Below, piece by piece: positions 39,371 through 51,333 of a stretch of DNA of 64,000 nt. The DNA comes from Shewanella subflava (GTDB lineage Bacteria > Pseudomonadota > Gammaproteobacteria > Enterobacterales > Shewanellaceae): positions 1 through 64,000 of the forward strand of contig NZ_JAPDMX010000018.1 in the NCBI RefSeq assembly GCF_025971955.1. The letters are read 5' to 3'. Position 1 is the stretch's first letter. Each line of letters begins with the position of its first letter. A model generated the notes under the pieces. It saw only the letters and a list, made by a program, of their open reading frames with translations. It was not told the DNA's origin and ran no database searches. The position numbers were made by a program, and so were the translations under genes.

Positions 39371-40297
39371 TTACTCAGTTAATGCTGCCAATGACGCAAC
39401 ATCATTGACGGCTTGGGCTGAAACGGCTTTATTGATACGTTTTGTTAAACCAGTTAACACTTTTCCTGGTCCCATCTCAACGAGTTGGTTAATTCCCTGT
39501 TCAGCCATAAACGAGACCGTTTCACTCCAGCGAACAGGACAATACAACTGGCGCACTAGCGCATCTTTAATTTCTTGACTATCGGTTGGCATAGCCACAT
39601 CAACGTTATTTATGACCTTGATTACAGGCGCTGAAAAGGTGATATTGGCTAATGCTTGGGCGAGTTTATCTGCAGCAGGTTTCATTAACGCACAATGCGA
39701 AGGGACACTAACAGGTAAGGCTACTGCCATTTTGGCACCCGCAGCTTTACACGCCGCAGCTGCACGTTCAACAGCATTTTTCTCGCCGGCTATGACCACT
39801 TGTCCAGGGCTATTGTAGTTAACTGGACTGACAACATCGCCCTGAGCAGATTCTTCACATGCTTTAGCAATACCGTCATTGTCTAAACCAATAATGGCAT
39901 ACATAGCACCAGTGCCTGCTGGCACAGCTTGTTGCATTAATTGACCTCTAAGTTCAACTAATTTAACCGCATCTTTAAAATCAATAACACCTGCGCACAC
40001 AAGTGCTGAATACTCACCCAAGCTATGGCCTGCTAACAACGCTGGTGCAGGCTTACCACTAGCTTGATATGCGCGCCAAATAGCGACACTAGCAGATAAT
40101 AAAGCGGGTTGGGTTTTATCTGTTTCATTTAACGATTCAACTGGCCCATCTTGTATAAGGGTCCATAAATCATAGCCAAGCACTTCTGAGGCTTCGGCGA
40201 ACGTTTGTGAAACCACAGTATGCTCTTGTGCTAAATCAGCTAACATGCCAATCGCTTGAGAACCTTGACCGGGAAAAACAAAAGCCACATTTTCCAT
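39371..40297 (-). CDS. fabD: Malonyl-CoA--ACP transacylase
   Basis: FabD loads malonate from CoA onto ACP. The 308 residues include FVFPGQGSQAIGML at the start, the nucleophile elbow GHSLGEYSAL (Ser), an arginine in VELRGQLMQQA, and the catalytic His in VSVPSHCALMKPA. It sits between fabH and fabG in the conserved order. Confidence 0.97.
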   Translation of the reverse strand: MENVAFVFPGQGSQAIGMLADLAQEHTVVSQTFAEASEVLGYDLWTLIQDGPVESLNETDKTQPALLSASVAIWRAYQASGKPAPALLAGHSLGEYSALVCAGVIDFKDAVKLVELRGQLMQQAVPAGTGAMYAIIGLDNDGIAKACEESAQGDVVSPVNYNSPGQVVIAGEKNAVERAAAACKAAGAKMAVALPVSVPSHCALMKPAADKLAQALANITFSAPVIKVINNVDVAMPTDSQEIKDALVRQLYCPVRWSETVSFMAEQGINQLVEMGPGKVLTGLTKRINKAVSAQAVNDVASLAALTE

Positions 40298-40327
40298 GTT
40301 TAATTACCTGTTATTAAATAAAATGAA

Positions 40328-41287
40328 TTAGAAACGCACTAACGCACTGCCCCAAGCAAATCCTGCTCCGAAGGCTTCTAAAAGTAACAATTGACCACGC
40401 TGAATTCGGCCATCACGAACCGCCTCATCTAAAGCAATTGGAACAGAGGCTGCTGAAGTATTGCCGTGTCTTGCTAAAGTTAATACCACCTTATCTAAAC
40501 TCATATCGAGCTTTTTAGCCGTGGCATTTATAATTCTATAGTTGGCTTGATGCGGCACTAACCAATCAATTTCAGATTTATCAACATTATTGATTCTAAG
40601 CGTTTCTGTAACGACGTTCGATAATTGCGTCACCGCAACCTTAAATACATCATTGCCTTTCATGGTCATATAACCCACAGCTTCTGAAGATTCATTAGCC
40701 CTTGGTGGAAATGAACATTTTAGTAAATCACCTTGGCTACCGTCCGCATAGATGTGGGTGTTAATAATGCCAGGTGTTTCACTTTCGCCGATCACCACTG
40801 CACCTGCACCGTCACCAAATAGAATCACTGTAGAACGATCATCAGGTTCACAAAGTCGAGATAACACATCGGCGCCGACAACCAATACTTTTTTGGCTGC
40901 ACCTGTTTTAACAAATTGATCCGCTACCGATAACGCATAAACAAAACCTGAACATGCTGCTGCAATATCAAAAGCAGGTATTTGTTTAATGCCTAACATG
41001 GCTTGAATTTCACATGCCGCAGCAGGAAAAGCATTCGGTGCACTGGTGGTACCACACACAATCATATCCAATTCAGAGGGGTCAATGCCGGCCATTTCGA
41101 TAGCTTTCAACGCGGCTTGATAGCCCATGGTGGATACTGATTCATCTGTGGCGGCAATGCGACGCTCTGAAATACCAGTACGGTCTTTAATCCATTGGTC
41201 AGTGGTTTCGACCATTTTTTCTAAATCTTGATTGCTGCGCACTTGCACAGGCAGATAACTGCCTGTTCCGAGAATTTTTGTATGCAT
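40328..41287 (-). CDS. fabH: 3-oxoacyl-ACP synthase III
   Basis: FabH starts fatty acid synthesis by condensing acetyl-CoA with malonyl-ACP. The 319-residue protein starts [19 protein letters not shown] and holds the catalytic Cys in [14 protein letters not shown], the His in [13 protein letters not shown] and the Asn in [17 protein letters not shown]. It lies 9 bp after plsX. Confidence 0.96.
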   Translation of the reverse strand: MHTKILGTGSYLPVQVRSNQDLEKMVETTDQWIKDRTGISERRIAATDESVSTMGYQAALKAIEMAGIDPSELDMIVCGTTSAPNAFPAAACEIQAMLGIKQIPAFDIAAACSGFVYALSVADQFVKTGAAKKVLVVGADVLSRLCEPDDRSTVILFGDGAGAVVIGESETPGIINTHIYADGSQGDLLKCSFPPRANESSEAVGYMTMKGNDVFKVAVTQLSNVVTETLRINNVDKSEIDWLVPHQANYRIINATAKKLDMSLDKVVLTLARHGNTSAASVPIALDEAVRDGRIQRGQLLLLEAFGAGFAWGSALVRF

Positions 41288-41296
41288 ATAATGAGA

Positions 41297-42325
41297 TCAG
41301 CTATTGATGTCTAAAAGAATCGACTCTAAACGATCATTGATCATTTCAGGGAGACGACGTTTCGCTTCAGTTGCTGCTAAATTAATGGCTTGTAAATAGG
41401 CAGCTTCATCAGCGTTTCCATGACTCTTTACTACTATTCCGCGCAATCCTATCAGACTTGCACCGTTATAGTGGTCGGGGTTCATCTTACTGAGTACAGC
41501 TTGAATGCGTGGCGCGATGAGTTTGGACATTAAACGGACGAATAGGCCACTATTTAAACCCCGTTTCAATTGGTGAACCAAAAGCTTAGCAATGCCTTCT
41601 GAGGTTTTTAAGGTAATATTACCCACAAAACCATCACATACGATGACATCTAAATTACCCGTGTAGATTTCGTCACCTTCAACAAAACCGACATAATTAA
41701 CCTGCTCGGTGTGCTGCAAGATTTGACCCGCTTGCTGCACTTGATCATTGCCTTTTATTTCTTCAATACCTACATTGAGCAATGCTACTTTTGGACGGGC
41801 TTTTTTATGTACGGCTTCACATAACACTGAACCCATAACCGCAAATTGGAATAAGGTTTCCGAATCGCAAGCCACGTTAGCACCCAAATCTAATAAATAA
41901 ACAGGTTTTCCCGTAACCGTCGGTAAACACGTGACTAATGCAGGACGGTCAATACCCGGTAAGGTTTTGAGCAACACCTTAGCCATGGCCATTAACGCAC
42001 CTGTATTGCCAGCACTGATACACGCAGCGGCTTTTCCATCTCGAACTTGTTCTAACGCAATACGCATTGAACTATTTTTTCGCGTACGCAAAGCATGCAC
42101 AGGCCTATCGCCCATGGTCACCACTTCAGTGGTATGGATCCGCTCAATGCGTTTTAAAATGGAAGGTTCAGCTAATGAAAGTAAAGGTTCAATATCAGCT
42201 TGGTTGCCAATAAGGATTATTTGAATTGAAGGATTAGACTTCAGTGCCTGCAAGGCTGCAGGCACTGTGACGTGGGGACCATGATCACCCCCCATCGCAT
42301 CTAACGCAAGCGTCAGATTCGTCAT
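41297..42325 (-). CDS. plsX: Phosphate acyltransferase
   Basis: PlsX makes acyl-phosphate from acyl-ACP for PlsY in phospholipid synthesis. The 342 residues start with [20 protein letters not shown], then [32 protein letters not shown], and later [16 protein letters not shown]. It lies 15 bp downstream of rpmF and before fabH in the standard rpmF-plsX-fabH order. Confidence 0.96.
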   Translation of the reverse strand: MTNLTLALDAMGGDHGPHVTVPAALQALKSNPSIQIILIGNQADIEPLLSLAEPSILKRIERIHTTEVVTMGDRPVHALRTRKNSSMRIALEQVRDGKAAACISAGNTGALMAMAKVLLKTLPGIDRPALVTCLPTVTGKPVYLLDLGANVACDSETLFQFAVMGSVLCEAVHKKARPKVALLNVGIEEIKGNDQVQQAGQILQHTEQVNYVGFVEGDEIYTGNLDVIVCDGFVGNITLKTSEGIAKLLVHQLKRGLNSGLFVRLMSKLIAPRIQAVLSKMNPDHYNGASLIGLRGIVVKSHGNADEAAYLQAINLAATEAKRRLPEMINDRLESILLDINS

Positions 42326-42340
42326 CAGGTTGTCAACAAA

Positions 42341-42511
42341 TTACTTGTTGATAACCTTTTTACCGCGGTAGAAACCATCAGCAGTCACGTTGTGACGTAG
42401 ATGTAATTCACCGCTAGTAGCGTCTACTGATAATTGAGCAGTGCTCAAAGAATCATGTGAACGGCGCATTCCGCGCTTTGAACGAGATTTTTTATTCTGT
42501 TGTACAGCCAT
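42341..42511 (-). CDS. rpmF: 50S ribosomal protein L32
   Basis: A 56-residue basic protein, [20 protein letters not shown]..., with ...[21 protein letters not shown] at the end. It matches bacterial L32 in length and sequence pattern, in the C-minus form without the zinc cysteines. It sits between yceD and plsX, as is usual. It was found by direct reading because of its small size. Confidence 0.97.
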   Translation of the reverse strand: MAVQQNKKSRSKRGMRRSHDSLSTAQLSVDATSGELHLRHNVTADGFYRGKKVINK

Positions 42512-42529
42512 TTGACTTGTCTCCTACGA

Positions 42530-43054
42530 TTACTTGCTCTTCAGTTTTTCTAACACTGCAAACGGATTTGGACGCTCCTCATGAGCGGGGTCGATCTCGC
42601 CTACAACTATGTCTTTTGATCCCGAACTGCAATCAGTATCTTCATGCATAGGGATAATCGGCATAGCGACTATCAATTCATCTTCAATCAATTGATGCAG
42701 ACGTACTTCACCAATTTCATTACACTCAATTGGATCATACGCATCCGGGAGCTCATCGATTTCTGTTTCATTCTTACAAGGACTGAAACAAAAGTCGACC
42801 GTAACCTCAGTAGCATATTGTGTCATGCAACGTTGACATAGCAGAGTGAGCTCCGTCACAGCCTTCCCGCGAAGGTAGACTATCCCCTGTAAGTCGACAC
42901 CACATTCCAACGACACAACTACGTCGGAACAGTCGCCGGCACATAACTCATTTAATCGCTTATTGTTACTGCTAGGAACAATGCCTTCATAACGAAGGCC
43001 GCTACTCGCAGCACGAAAAGGATCAATTGAAACCGGTATCTTTACTGTTTGCAT
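42530..43054 (-). CDS. yceD: YceD family protein (DUF177, 23S rRNA accumulation protein)
   Basis: A 174-residue protein upstream of rpmF, the standard neighbour. CQRCMTQYATEVTVDF carries a CxxC pair and CNEIGEVRLHQLIEDELIVAMPIIP is the family core (conserved (E/D)L.EDE.LL..P). YceD affects 23S rRNA accumulation in bacteria and plants; the mechanism is not known. The gene has its own start with a weak site and ends 18 bp before rpmF. Confidence 0.92.
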   Translation of the reverse strand: MQTVKIPVSIDPFRAASSGLRYEGIVPSSNNKRLNELCAGDCSDVVVSLECGVDLQGIVYLRGKAVTELTLLCQRCMTQYATEVTVDFCFSPCKNETEIDELPDAYDPIECNEIGEVRLHQLIEDELIVAMPIIPMHEDTDCSSGSKDIVVGEIDPAHEERPNPFAVLEKLKSK

Positions 43055-43289
43055 AAGGCGCGCATATTATAGTTTGAAAACGCTGGAGTCAAAGAAAATT
43101 TCTGCAAAAAGCAGTTAAACCAACCCGAAGGTACGTTTAAGTTCTCAATTACTGCCAACATTGAATTTGAATGATGGCAAATTTTACCGAACAGTCCCAA
43201 TAGACACAAGCATTTACAGTGCTAATTTCGCCCATTTAAACGATTAATGTTAAACTTTGCGCCACCAAAGACTTGTTAGATAAGAATTC

Positions 43290-43901
43290 ATGTCAAAATC
43301 CTTAGTACTTGCCTCAACATCTATCTATCGCCAACAATTATTAGCAAAATTAAACCGCCCTTTTATATCGGTTAATCCCAATATAGATGAATCGCCGATA
43401 CAGGGCGAAACAGCAATACAACTTGTTGAACGCCTTGCCCAGCTAAAGGCATTAGCGGGAAGTCAGTTAATTGAAGACAATAGCGATAAAGAAAGCCAAT
43501 GTGTTGTTATTGGCTCCGATCAAGTTGCCATGATTAACGGTGAAATTATTGGCAAACCCCATACAGAGGCTAATGCCATTAAGCAATTGCAGTTAGCCTC
43601 GGGACAGGCTATCACCTTTTACACAGGCCTTGCTGTTTATTGTCCAACAACAAAATCGATGCACAGTTGTGTCGAACCTTTTACAGTGCATTTTAGGCAG
43701 TTAACTGACAAACAAATTCATTACTACGTCAAAACAGAACAACCGCTTTACTGCGCAGGAAGTTTTAAAAGTGAAGGTTTAGGTATTGCGTTATTTGACA
43801 AACTTGAAGGCGATGACCCCAATACACTGATTGGCCTGCCATTGATTAAGTTGATTAATCTGTTGGCTTTGCATCAGGTAGAGGTATTAGCGCAAGAGTA
43901 G
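43290..43901 (+). CDS. yceF: Maf-family nucleotide pyrophosphatase (YceF type)
   Basis: YceF hydrolyses m7GTP and related modified nucleotides. The 203-residue sequence starts [21 protein letters not shown] (the Maf phosphate loop) and carries DESPIQGE and [19 protein letters not shown], with the catalytic Asp, and [12 protein letters not shown]. The linkage to yceD, rluC and rne matches E. coli, where yceF sits in the same area. It is divergent from yceD. Confidence 0.92.
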   Translation: MSKSLVLASTSIYRQQLLAKLNRPFISVNPNIDESPIQGETAIQLVERLAQLKALAGSQLIEDNSDKESQCVVIGSDQVAMINGEIIGKPHTEANAIKQLQLASGQAITFYTGLAVYCPTTKSMHSCVEPFTVHFRQLTDKQIHYYVKTEQPLYCAGSFKSEGLGIALFDKLEGDDPNTLIGLPLIKLINLLALHQVEVLAQE

Positions 43902-43941
43902 TTTATTAGCTATTGCATGCGCCTTGATATGAAGGCGCAAT

Positions 43942-44589
43942 TTAAAGATGAAAAGCGAGTTTATTAACATTATCAACAATAGCTAATGGATTCGCGGTTT
44001 GTAACTGCTCAACTAAATTCGCACCGTAGCTCACTCCGATGGCGGCTACACCTGCATTATTAGCCATATTTAAATCGTGTACTGAATCACCAATCATCAC
44101 CGCGCGATGTGCCGGTACATTAAACTCAGATAACAAAGAATGAATCATTAAAGGATCGGGTTTACTTCTTGTTTCATCAGCGCAACGGCTTGCCGCAAAA
44201 TAATGCCCAACACCGCTTTCTACTAGCACTCGGTCTAACCCTTGACGTCCTTTACCTGTGGCTATCGCTAACATGTAGCCGCTATTTGAAAGCTGCTGCA
44301 AAAGTGACTCGCTACCATCAAATAAAGGACTCTTCGACTTTGACGACAAAAAGTGCTGCCGATACCGCTCAACAATCTCATCGTGGCGATGGGAAATATC
44401 GCCAAACAAAAGATGCAAAATGTTGGGCAATGACAAACCAATCAAATCTCTGATCGCACGTTCACTTGGAATATTAATTGCCAAATCATCCGCAGCGGCC
44501 TGCATGCAACTGACAATGGCACCAATGGAATCCATTAAAGTACCATCCCAATCAAAAATGACTAAATCATATTTGTTTTGTAATGCCAT
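43942..44589 (-). CDS. HAD-superfamily hydrolase (phosphoglycolate-phosphatase-like)
   Basis: A HAD subfamily IA hydrolase of 215 residues from the ATG at 44589 (MALQNKYDLVIFDWDGTLMDS). A TTG nine codons upstream extends the frame, but neither start has a strong ribosome site. The nucleophile motif is FDWDGTLMDS, motif II is IATGKGRQGLD, the lysine lies in ETRSKPDPLMIHSLL and motif IV is AVMIGDSVHDLNMANNAG. It follows rluC by about 40 bp on the same strand. The substrate is unknown. Confidence 0.85.
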   Translation of the reverse strand: MALQNKYDLVIFDWDGTLMDSIGAIVSCMQAAADDLAINIPSERAIRDLIGLSLPNILHLLFGDISHRHDEIVERYRQHFLSSKSKSPLFDGSESLLQQLSNSGYMLAIATGKGRQGLDRVLVESGVGHYFAASRCADETRSKPDPLMIHSLLSEFNVPAHRAVMIGDSVHDLNMANNAGVAAIGVSYGANLVEQLQTANPLAIVDNVNKLAFHL

Positions 44590-44631
44590 AGGGTGACTTA
44601 AAAATGACCAGTTCAATTATTGTGAAAACCA

Positions 44632-45588
44632 TTACACTTTTTTAAGTCTATTTAAAGTGTTAACAAGCACATCATCAAGTGGTGCAGTAACTTGCATCGT
44701 GGTGTTTGTTTCTGGATGAGTAAACTTCAACTCAGCTGCATGCAAAAATAAACGGTCTAAACCAATTGCGCGCATACTGTCATCAAACTTTTGTTCACTG
44801 TATTTATCATCACAGGCAATAGCATGCCCTGCAAATTGACAGTGAACACGGATTTGATGAGTACGGCCTGTCACGGGGCTCGCTTTCACTAAAGTCGCAC
44901 CGTCAAAACGCTGTATAATCTTGTAACGAGTTTCTGACTCTTTGCCTTCCGCGTTAACTCTAACAATACGCTCACCCGATTTTAAGGTGATTTTTAATAA
45001 CGGTGCTTTGATGACTTTATCTTTAGCCTGCCAATCGCCTCTGACTAACGCCATATAATCTTTTTGCATTGTTTTACTGCGGAGCTGCTCATGCAAATGT
45101 TTCAAGGCACTTCTTTTTTTAGCTACGAGTAACACACCAGAGGTATCTTTATCTAGGCGATGAACTAACTCTAAAAACTTCTGTTGTGGCCGTAAGGATC
45201 TGAGCCCTTCAATCACCCCATAATCGACACCACTACCGCCATGTACCGCAATACCAGCAGGCTTATTTAAGACAATAAGATGCTTGTCTTCGTGGATAAT
45301 GCGGTCCTCTAACTGCGACACCCGCGATAAATTTGCAGAAGGTGCTGTGCGATAATCCTTTTCTGCCACTCTGACAGGAGGAATGCGAACAACGTCATCA
45401 ATTTGCAGCTTATATTCTGGCTTGATGCGTTTTTTATTCACTCGAACCTCTCCTTTGCGCACAATTCTATAAATCATGCTTTTAGGAACGCCTTTGAGTT
45501 TAGTTAATAAAAAATTATCGATACGTTGTTCAACATTATCTTCGTCAATAGTAACGAGTTGAACTTGGGGAGTAGTTTCAGTATTCAT
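44632..45588 (-). CDS. rluC: 23S rRNA pseudouridine synthase (955/2504/2580)
   Basis: RluC converts three uridines of 23S rRNA to pseudouridine. The 318 residues contain an N-terminal S4 domain (RIDNFLLTKLKGVPKSMIYRIVRKGEVRVN), then HRLDKDTSGVLLVAKKR, with the catalytic Asp in RLDKDTSG, and RTHQIRVHCQFAGH. It is divergent from rne, as in E. coli. Confidence 0.95.
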   Translation of the reverse strand: MNTETTPQVQLVTIDEDNVEQRIDNFLLTKLKGVPKSMIYRIVRKGEVRVNKKRIKPEYKLQIDDVVRIPPVRVAEKDYRTAPSANLSRVSQLEDRIIHEDKHLIVLNKPAGIAVHGGSGVDYGVIEGLRSLRPQQKFLELVHRLDKDTSGVLLVAKKRSALKHLHEQLRSKTMQKDYMALVRGDWQAKDKVIKAPLLKITLKSGERIVRVNAEGKESETRYKIIQRFDGATLVKASPVTGRTHQIRVHCQFAGHAIACDDKYSEQKFDDSMRAIGLDRLFLHAAELKFTHPETNTTMQVTAPLDDVLVNTLNRLKKV

Positions 45589-46250
45589 GATGCGCCAATT
45601 TGTGAGAACGTGGCTATTGTAACTTATTTCAATAAAAATTGGCTATTAAAGCTGTCATTGAAAAAAGCAATTTTTGCCGGCGTTGTTCTAAGATCAAAAA
45701 CAACCCCAATTTAAAAGATTAATGGCTTTTTATTGCTGAACTTAGCTAATGTTGCTATATTTGCGCATTGGATGAGGACAAACAGTGGATAAAGTGTTCA
45801 CAACCTCATGCATTAATGAAATTCTGCGCAATTTACACATGAACTTTATCGGTAGCAAATCATTGATTTGCAAATTATAAACTTTTGAAAACGTCAAAAG
45901 CACGTGTTTATAATTAAACCGTAAGTTTCATCTTAAAAAAATGTAAAAACTGCCTGATTTCATCGCCAAATTCGAACAATATTTTAGCTTGTTATCAAAC
46001 AACCGATTCGATAAGGCATTACTGGAAAAAGACTGATATTTATGGGGTTGGTTGCTCTGCAACGGATTCCTTGTTTTTGTAAACACTAGAAAATAAGCCA
46101 TAAATTAGGCCGCGACACGCAGAGAATGCGTCTTACAGTCGTACTGCGCGCCTAAATTGCCTGTAACAAGCCGTGAGGCTGCTAATTCTTCGCAGGCCCG
46201 TAATGCAAATAATTGTTGTTTGATGACCTTTATAGAAGAATGATGTCATC
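45589..46250 (+). promoter_or_regulatory. rluC/rne intergenic region with a structured rne 5' leader
   Basis: These 662 bp separate rluC from rne. The last 150 bp fold into two clear stems. The first is TTAGGCCGCG...CGCGCCTAA (46105-46156), with an inner ACGCAGAGAATGCGT hairpin. The second is GCCTG...CAGGC (46158-46196), with an inner AGCCGTGAGGCT hairpin. In E. coli the long rne leader recruits RNase E to cleave its own mRNA for autoregulation. The placement and structure here suggest the same. I see no gene. Confidence 0.65.
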
Positions 46251-49200
46251 ATGAAACGTATGTTAATTAATGCAACTCAATCAGAAGAGTTGCGTGTCGC
46301 CCTAGTCGATGGACAACAACTGTATGATCTGGATATTGAAAGCCCAGGCCATGAACAAAAAAAATCAAATATTTACAAAGGTAAAATCACCCGCGTAGAA
46401 CCCTCTTTAGAAGCTGCTTTTGTTGATTATGGTGCAGATCGCCATGGTTTCCTTCCTTTAAAAGAAATTGCCCGTGAGTACTTCCCAAAAGGTTACTCCT
46501 TTCAAGGTCGCCCAAATATCAAAGAAGTGGTATCTGAAGGCCAGGAAGTTATCGTTCAAATCGATAAAGAAGAGCGTGGTAATAAAGGCGCTGCATTAAC
46601 AACGTTTATCAGTCTTGCTGGATCTTATTTGGTGTTAATGCCAAATAATCCTCGTGCTGGCGGTATTTCTCGTCGAATCGAAGGTGATGAGCGCACAGAA
46701 TTAAAAGAAGCGATTTCAGAACTGGAAGTCCCACACGGAATGGGCTTAATCGTTCGTACCGCTGGTGTTGGTAAAGAAGCAACTGAATTAAAGTGGGACT
46801 TAAAAGTACTACAGCATCATTGGGATGCGATTCAAGAAGCGGCTCAAAGTAAACCGGCTCCGTTCTTAATTCATCAGGAAAGTAACGTCATCGTGCGTGC
46901 TATTCGTGATTATTTACGCCGTGATGTAGGTGAAATCCTCATCGACCACCCTCGCATTTACGAAGATGCCAAGCTGCATATTGGCCTAGTTCGTCCAGAT
47001 TTTGTTGAACGCGTTAAAATGTATCAATCTGAAGTGCCTTTATTCACACACTTCCAAATTGAATCTCAAATTGAATCTGCTTTCCAACGTGAAGTCCGCC
47101 TTCCTTCAGGTGGTTCAATCGTGATTGATCCAACAGAAGCATTAACCTCTATCGATATCAACTCGGCTCGCGCCACTAAAGGCGGCGATATTGAAGAGAC
47201 AGCATTGAACACTAACCTTGAAGCGGCTGACGAAATTGCCCGCCAATTACGTTTACGTGATTTAGGTGGTTTAGTGGTTATCGATTTCATCGATATGACC
47301 CCTGTACGCCATCAGCGTGAAGTTGAAAACCGCATGCGTGATGCAGTGCATCATGACAGAGCTCGCGTGCAATTAGGCCGCATTTCACGCTTTGGTTTGA
47401 TGGAAATGTCACGTCAACGCTTACGTCCTTCATTAGAAGAATCAGCGGCGCATATATGTCCGCGTTGCCAAGGCCAAGGCACTATCCGTAGTACCGAATC
47501 TTTAGCGCTGTCAATTTTGCGTTTAATGGAAGAAGAAGCCATTAAAGAGCATACCACTCAAATTGAAGCAATTGTGCCTGTTGATGTCGCAGCGTTTTTA
47601 TTAAACGAAAAACGCAAAGCCATTCGCATTACAGAAGAACGTCACGAAGTTGAAGTGTACATTATTCCTGATGCACACATGCAAACGCCTGAGTACCGTG
47701 TTATCCGTCGTAAAAACGATGATGAAATCACCGAATCAAGCTTTAAGCGTGTTGAAGCCCCTAAGTCAGAATTGTATGAGCCTCGCAAACTAGAACGCAC
47801 AGCCGTTACCGAGCCCGCGTTAAAAGGTTTTGCAGCGCCACAAAAAACAGTTGAAGCGCCACAAGCCGTAAACAGTACACCTGCAGCAACGGCACCAGGA
47901 TTCTTCAGCCGTATCGTTTCAGCTATCAGCGCATTCTTTAGTAGCGAAGCGACTGAAACAAAAGAAAAGCCGGTTGAGAAAAAAGCGCCACAGGATAGAA
48001 ACAATGCACGTCGTAATAACCGTCGTAATGACAGTAGCGACAATCGCAATGAAGGCCGTAACGATAACCGCCGTAAACGCACGGATAAAGATGCATCTAG
48101 TACTGAGAGCAAAAACCCACGCAGCCGTAATAAACGCAATCGTGATCAGGATGATGCTAAGCAAAGTAACAAAACTGAACAACCAGTAAAGGTCGATAAT
48201 AACGATAAACGCAATGCGCCAGCAACTGCAGAGAAAACACCAAAGCAGGAAGCCGCTCGTGAGCGTCGTCAACGTCGTAACATGCGCAGAAAAGTGCGTA
48301 TCGAAAACGAACAGACCCAAGATGCGGCAGCGTTAGATGTAACTCAAAATAACGATGCTAAGGTTGCCAAATCAACAACACCGGCAAAAGACACTCGTAC
48401 AGAGGTTAAAGCCAAAGAAGTTGAAACTAACGCTATCGTTGAAGCAAAAACAACTGATAAAAATGATGTTGAAACAAAAGAGGCTAAACCAGCACGCAAA
48501 CGTCAGCCACGTAAAGAAAAAGTGTCTGAAACTAAAACGACTGATAATGCCGAGCCAACTGATGAAAGTAATGCAGTAGAAACGACGGAACAAGCTGTTA
48601 AGGCTGACGTCGATGCGTCAACGACGGTTGCATCTACTACAGAAACTCCCAATCAGGTATCTGTAGAAGATAGCGTTAATACCACTGATACAGCTGCGGA
48701 TCCAAATGAATCTGATGATGATAAACGTGAAGGTCAACGTCGTAGCCGCCGAAGTCCTCGTCACCTACGTGCTGCTGGTCAGCGCCGTCGCCGCGATGAA
48801 GATGGCACTGCATCTGATGCAGCTCCAGTGTTCACCCCAGTTGATGAGCTCGATAGACAGTTAACAGAAGAGCTAGCTCAATCCGCACCAGAAACTAAAG
48901 CCGCGATAGCGACTGAAAGCGATGTTGCATCTGCGCCTGTAGCAGAAACGGTTAAACCTCAAGCAGAAGTTGTTGCCGCTGACGTTGAAACTAAAGCTGT
49001 TGCAGTTGAAGCCAAAGTTGAAACTGTTTCTGCAGCTGTTGTTGAAGTTCAAACAGAGGCTAAAGTCGCAGTAGAAACCACTCCTGTTGCAGCTGAAATC
49101 ATTGAAAGTGCACCCGTTGTCGATAAAGTGGAAACTAAGCCATCGACAGTAACGGCTGAGGTTGAATTACCCGTTGCAGAGCCTGCGCCGATGAAAGCAG

Positions 49201-49538
49201 TGGTTGAAGTTAAGGCTGAAGTTAAACCCGCTAAAACTGTCGTTAATGCCCCTATGGCCAAACCGGCAGCAATTGCTCGTAAAGTTGTTGAAAAAACATC
49301 TGACCCGAAAGTTGAAGCGTCAGTTGAGCCTAAAGTAGAACAAGCTGCGCCTGTAAAACCTTCTGGTAACAGTCGTTTCGGTTCTATGGTGAGTTCTACA
49401 ACCACTAAACCAACAGTTGAAGTACGTGAACAGCAAGCTGTACCGCAGGGTAAAAGCTATGCCGACGCAGAAAAATCCGTTGCGGTAAAATCAAGCTTTA
49501 CCAATAGTGCAAGTGCTGAAATGACTAAACCTCAGTAA
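46251..49538 (+). CDS. rne: Ribonuclease E
   Basis: RNase E is the endonuclease that starts most mRNA decay and scaffolds the degradosome. Residues 1 to about 510 are the catalytic half: S1 domain ([21 protein letters not shown]), 5'-sensor, DNase-I-like core with [22 protein letters not shown] and [10 protein letters not shown], and the zinc-link [24 protein letters not shown] at about 548-563 should be the membrane-binding helix. After it come Arg/Asn-rich RNA-binding segments and an Ala/Val/Glu-rich low-complexity tail. 1095 residues is normal for the genus. Confidence 0.96.
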   Translation: MKRMLINATQSEELRVALVDGQQLYDLDIESPGHEQKKSNIYKGKITRVEPSLEAAFVDYGADRHGFLPLKEIAREYFPKGYSFQGRPNIKEVVSEGQEVIVQIDKEERGNKGAALTTFISLAGSYLVLMPNNPRAGGISRRIEGDERTELKEAISELEVPHGMGLIVRTAGVGKEATELKWDLKVLQHHWDAIQEAAQSKPAPFLIHQESNVIVRAIRDYLRRDVGEILIDHPRIYEDAKLHIGLVRPDFVERVKMYQSEVPLFTHFQIESQIESAFQREVRLPSGGSIVIDPTEALTSIDINSARATKGGDIEETALNTNLEAADEIARQLRLRDLGGLVVIDFIDMTPVRHQREVENRMRDAVHHDRARVQLGRISRFGLMEMSRQRLRPSLEESAAHICPRCQGQGTIRSTESLALSILRLMEEEAIKEHTTQIEAIVPVDVAAFLLNEKRKAIRITEERHEVEVYIIPDAHMQTPEYRVIRRKNDDEITESSFKRVEAPKSELYEPRKLERTAVTEPALKGFAAPQKTVEAPQAVNSTPAATAPGFFSRIVSAISAFFSSEATETKEKPVEKKAPQDRNNARRNNRRNDSSDNRNEGRNDNRRKRTDKDASSTESKNPRSRNKRNRDQDDAKQSNKTEQPVKVDNNDKRNAPATAEKTPKQEAARERRQRRNMRRKVRIENEQTQDAAALDVTQNNDAKVAKSTTPAKDTRTEVKAKEVETNAIVEAKTTDKNDVETKEAKPARKRQPRKEKVSETKTTDNAEPTDESNAVETTEQAVKADVDASTTVASTTETPNQVSVEDSVNTTDTAADPNESDDDKREGQRRSRRSPRHLRAAGQRRRRDEDGTASDAAPVFTPVDELDRQLTEELAQSAPETKAAIATESDVASAPVAETVKPQAEVVAADVETKAVAVEAKVETVSAAVVEVQTEAKVAVETTPVAAEIIESAPVVDKVETKPSTVTAEVELPVAEPAPMKAVVEVKAEVKPAKTVVNAPMAKPAAIARKVVEKTSDPKVEASVEPKVEQAAPVKPSGNSRFGSMVSSTTTKPTVEVREQQAVPQGKSYADAEKSVAVKSSFTNSASAEMTKPQ

Positions 49539-49558
49539 TCAGCTCTCTCGCTAGAATC

Positions 49559-49588
49559 AAAAAGCCATGCTGATGCATGGCTTTTTTG
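49559..49588 (+). terminator. Terminator of rne
   Basis: AAAAGCCATGC-TGAT-GCATGGCTTTTTTGTTTT: a GC stem of about 9 bp with a T-run, 20 bp after the stop. Confidence 0.9.
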
Positions 49589-49731
49589 TTTTTAATCGTC
49601 TTTAAACGGCTCAACATGCAAACGCTTTGTTATTAATTGCCACACATGTCAGTTTTTTGGTTTAGAACTGGTATGATTTTTGTTAAGATCGCGCCCCTAA
49701 TTATCATTAAAATAAACTTAATAGAGGCTAA

Positions 49732-51288
49732 ATGTTCGATATCATTCGTCATAAAACTGCCAGTAGTAAGGCAGATATTTTATCCGGCTTAACTGTTGCA
49801 CTCGCACTGATCCCAGAAGCTGTTGCATTCGCATTTGTTGCACATGTTGAACCAATGGTCGGGCTATATGCTGCGTTTATCATGGGCTTAATTACCGCTG
49901 TGATTGGCGGACGCCCGGGGATGATTTCTGGCGCAACAGGAGCTATGGCGGTTGTCATGGTATCGCTTGTGGTTGAGCACGGAGTGCAATATTTGTTCGC
50001 TGCCGTCGTGCTTGCCGGTATTATTCAAATATTAGCAGGTGTATTTAAACTCGGTAAATTTATCCGTATTGTTCCCTACCCTGTGATGATTGGGTTTGTT
50101 AACGGTTTAGCTATTGTGATCTTTTTAGCCCAATTAGGGCAGTTCAAAGTCAAAGATGCTGCTGGGAATATGGTGTGGATGGCGCAGGAACCCTTGATGA
50201 TCATGCTTGGTTTAATTCTTCTGACCATGGCAATTATTCATTTTTTACCGAAAATCACCACAGCCATCCCTTCCTCTTTGGTCGCCATTTTAACAGTAAC
50301 AGCCATTGTTGTTGGATTTGAGATGGATACTCGGAATGTATTGGACTTCTTAAAGACCATGAGTGGCAACGATGCAGCAACAATTGCAGGCTCTTTGCCC
50401 AGCTTTGCGATTCCAAGCGTGCCATTTAACTTTGATACTTTATACATTATTTTGCCCTATGCCTGTATTTTAGCTGCAGTGGGTTTAATTGAATCATTGC
50501 TGACATTAACTGTCATTGATGAAATGACCAATACTCGAGGCCGTGGCAATAAAGAATGTGTCGGCCAAGGGGTGGGTAACATTACCAGTGGCTTCTTCGG
50601 TGCTATGGGTGGTTGTGCCATGATTGGTCAATCAATGATTAACATTAACTCAGGTGGTCGTGGCCGTTTATCCGGTATTACTGCAGCGCTTGCGCTTTTA
50701 GCCTTTATCTTATTTGGCTCGGCATTTATTGAAATCATTCCGCTTGCGGCATTAGTTGGGGTAATGTTCATTGTGGTTCTAGGCACATTTGAATGGGCCA
50801 GTTTTAAAGTGATGCGCAAAGTGCCTAAACATGATGCTTTTGTGATTGTACTGGTGACAACGATTACCGTGTTTACCGACCTTGCCTTTGCAGTATTTGT
50901 GGGCGTTATTGTGTCGGCGTTAGTCTTTGCATGGGAACATGCTAAACACATTAATGTTGATATCAGTGAAGACGAAAACGGCTGGAAAGTGTATCGCTTA
51001 AACGGCCCATTATTTTTTGGTTCCGTTGCCCATTTTCTTGAGTTGTTTGATGCACAAAATGATACCCAAGATGTGATTGTTGATTTCCAAAACTCTCGCG
51101 TTGCAGATCACTCGGCTTTAGATGCAATTGATACCTTAGCTGAGCGTTACGTAAATGCAGGGAAACGATTACATCTTCGCCATTTAAGTCAAGATTGTGT
51201 GGCCTTATTGCATAAGGCTGGTGACTTAGTTGAAGTGAACTTAATTGAAGATCCTCACTACAAAGTCGCTGATGACAAACTGGATTAA
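49732..51288 (+). CDS. SulP family anion transporter with STAS domain
   Basis: A 518-residue membrane protein of the SLC26/SulP family, of the kind that carries sulfate or bicarbonate. The start [26 protein letters not shown] is the SulP signature, with about eleven hydrophobic segments to residue 405. [27 protein letters not shown]... is the second typical block. A C-terminal STAS domain (about residues 410-500: [31 protein letters not shown]) carries the regulatory part. No operon partner is adjacent, so the substrate is open. Confidence 0.92.
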   Translation: MFDIIRHKTASSKADILSGLTVALALIPEAVAFAFVAHVEPMVGLYAAFIMGLITAVIGGRPGMISGATGAMAVVMVSLVVEHGVQYLFAAVVLAGIIQILAGVFKLGKFIRIVPYPVMIGFVNGLAIVIFLAQLGQFKVKDAAGNMVWMAQEPLMIMLGLILLTMAIIHFLPKITTAIPSSLVAILTVTAIVVGFEMDTRNVLDFLKTMSGNDAATIAGSLPSFAIPSVPFNFDTLYIILPYACILAAVGLIESLLTLTVIDEMTNTRGRGNKECVGQGVGNITSGFFGAMGGCAMIGQSMININSGGRGRLSGITAALALLAFILFGSAFIEIIPLAALVGVMFIVVLGTFEWASFKVMRKVPKHDAFVIVLVTTITVFTDLAFAVFVGVIVSALVFAWEHAKHINVDISEDENGWKVYRLNGPLFFGSVAHFLELFDAQNDTQDVIVDFQNSRVADHSALDAIDTLAERYVNAGKRLHLRHLSQDCVALLHKAGDLVEVNLIEDPHYKVADDKLD

Positions 51289-51333
51289 CATTTGTATGTG
51301 TTTATCATATTTAGCTTGCATGAAGTATTAATA

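Noticed and set aside
47642..48593. Long antisense and alternate frames within rne
   Set aside because: They mirror the Arg- and Lys-rich low-complexity tail of RNase E and have no independent support.
48100..49540. Possible internal repeats or truncation of RNase E
   Set aside because: The Ala/Val/Glu-rich tail is repetitive in composition only, and long variable tails are normal for this protein in the genus.
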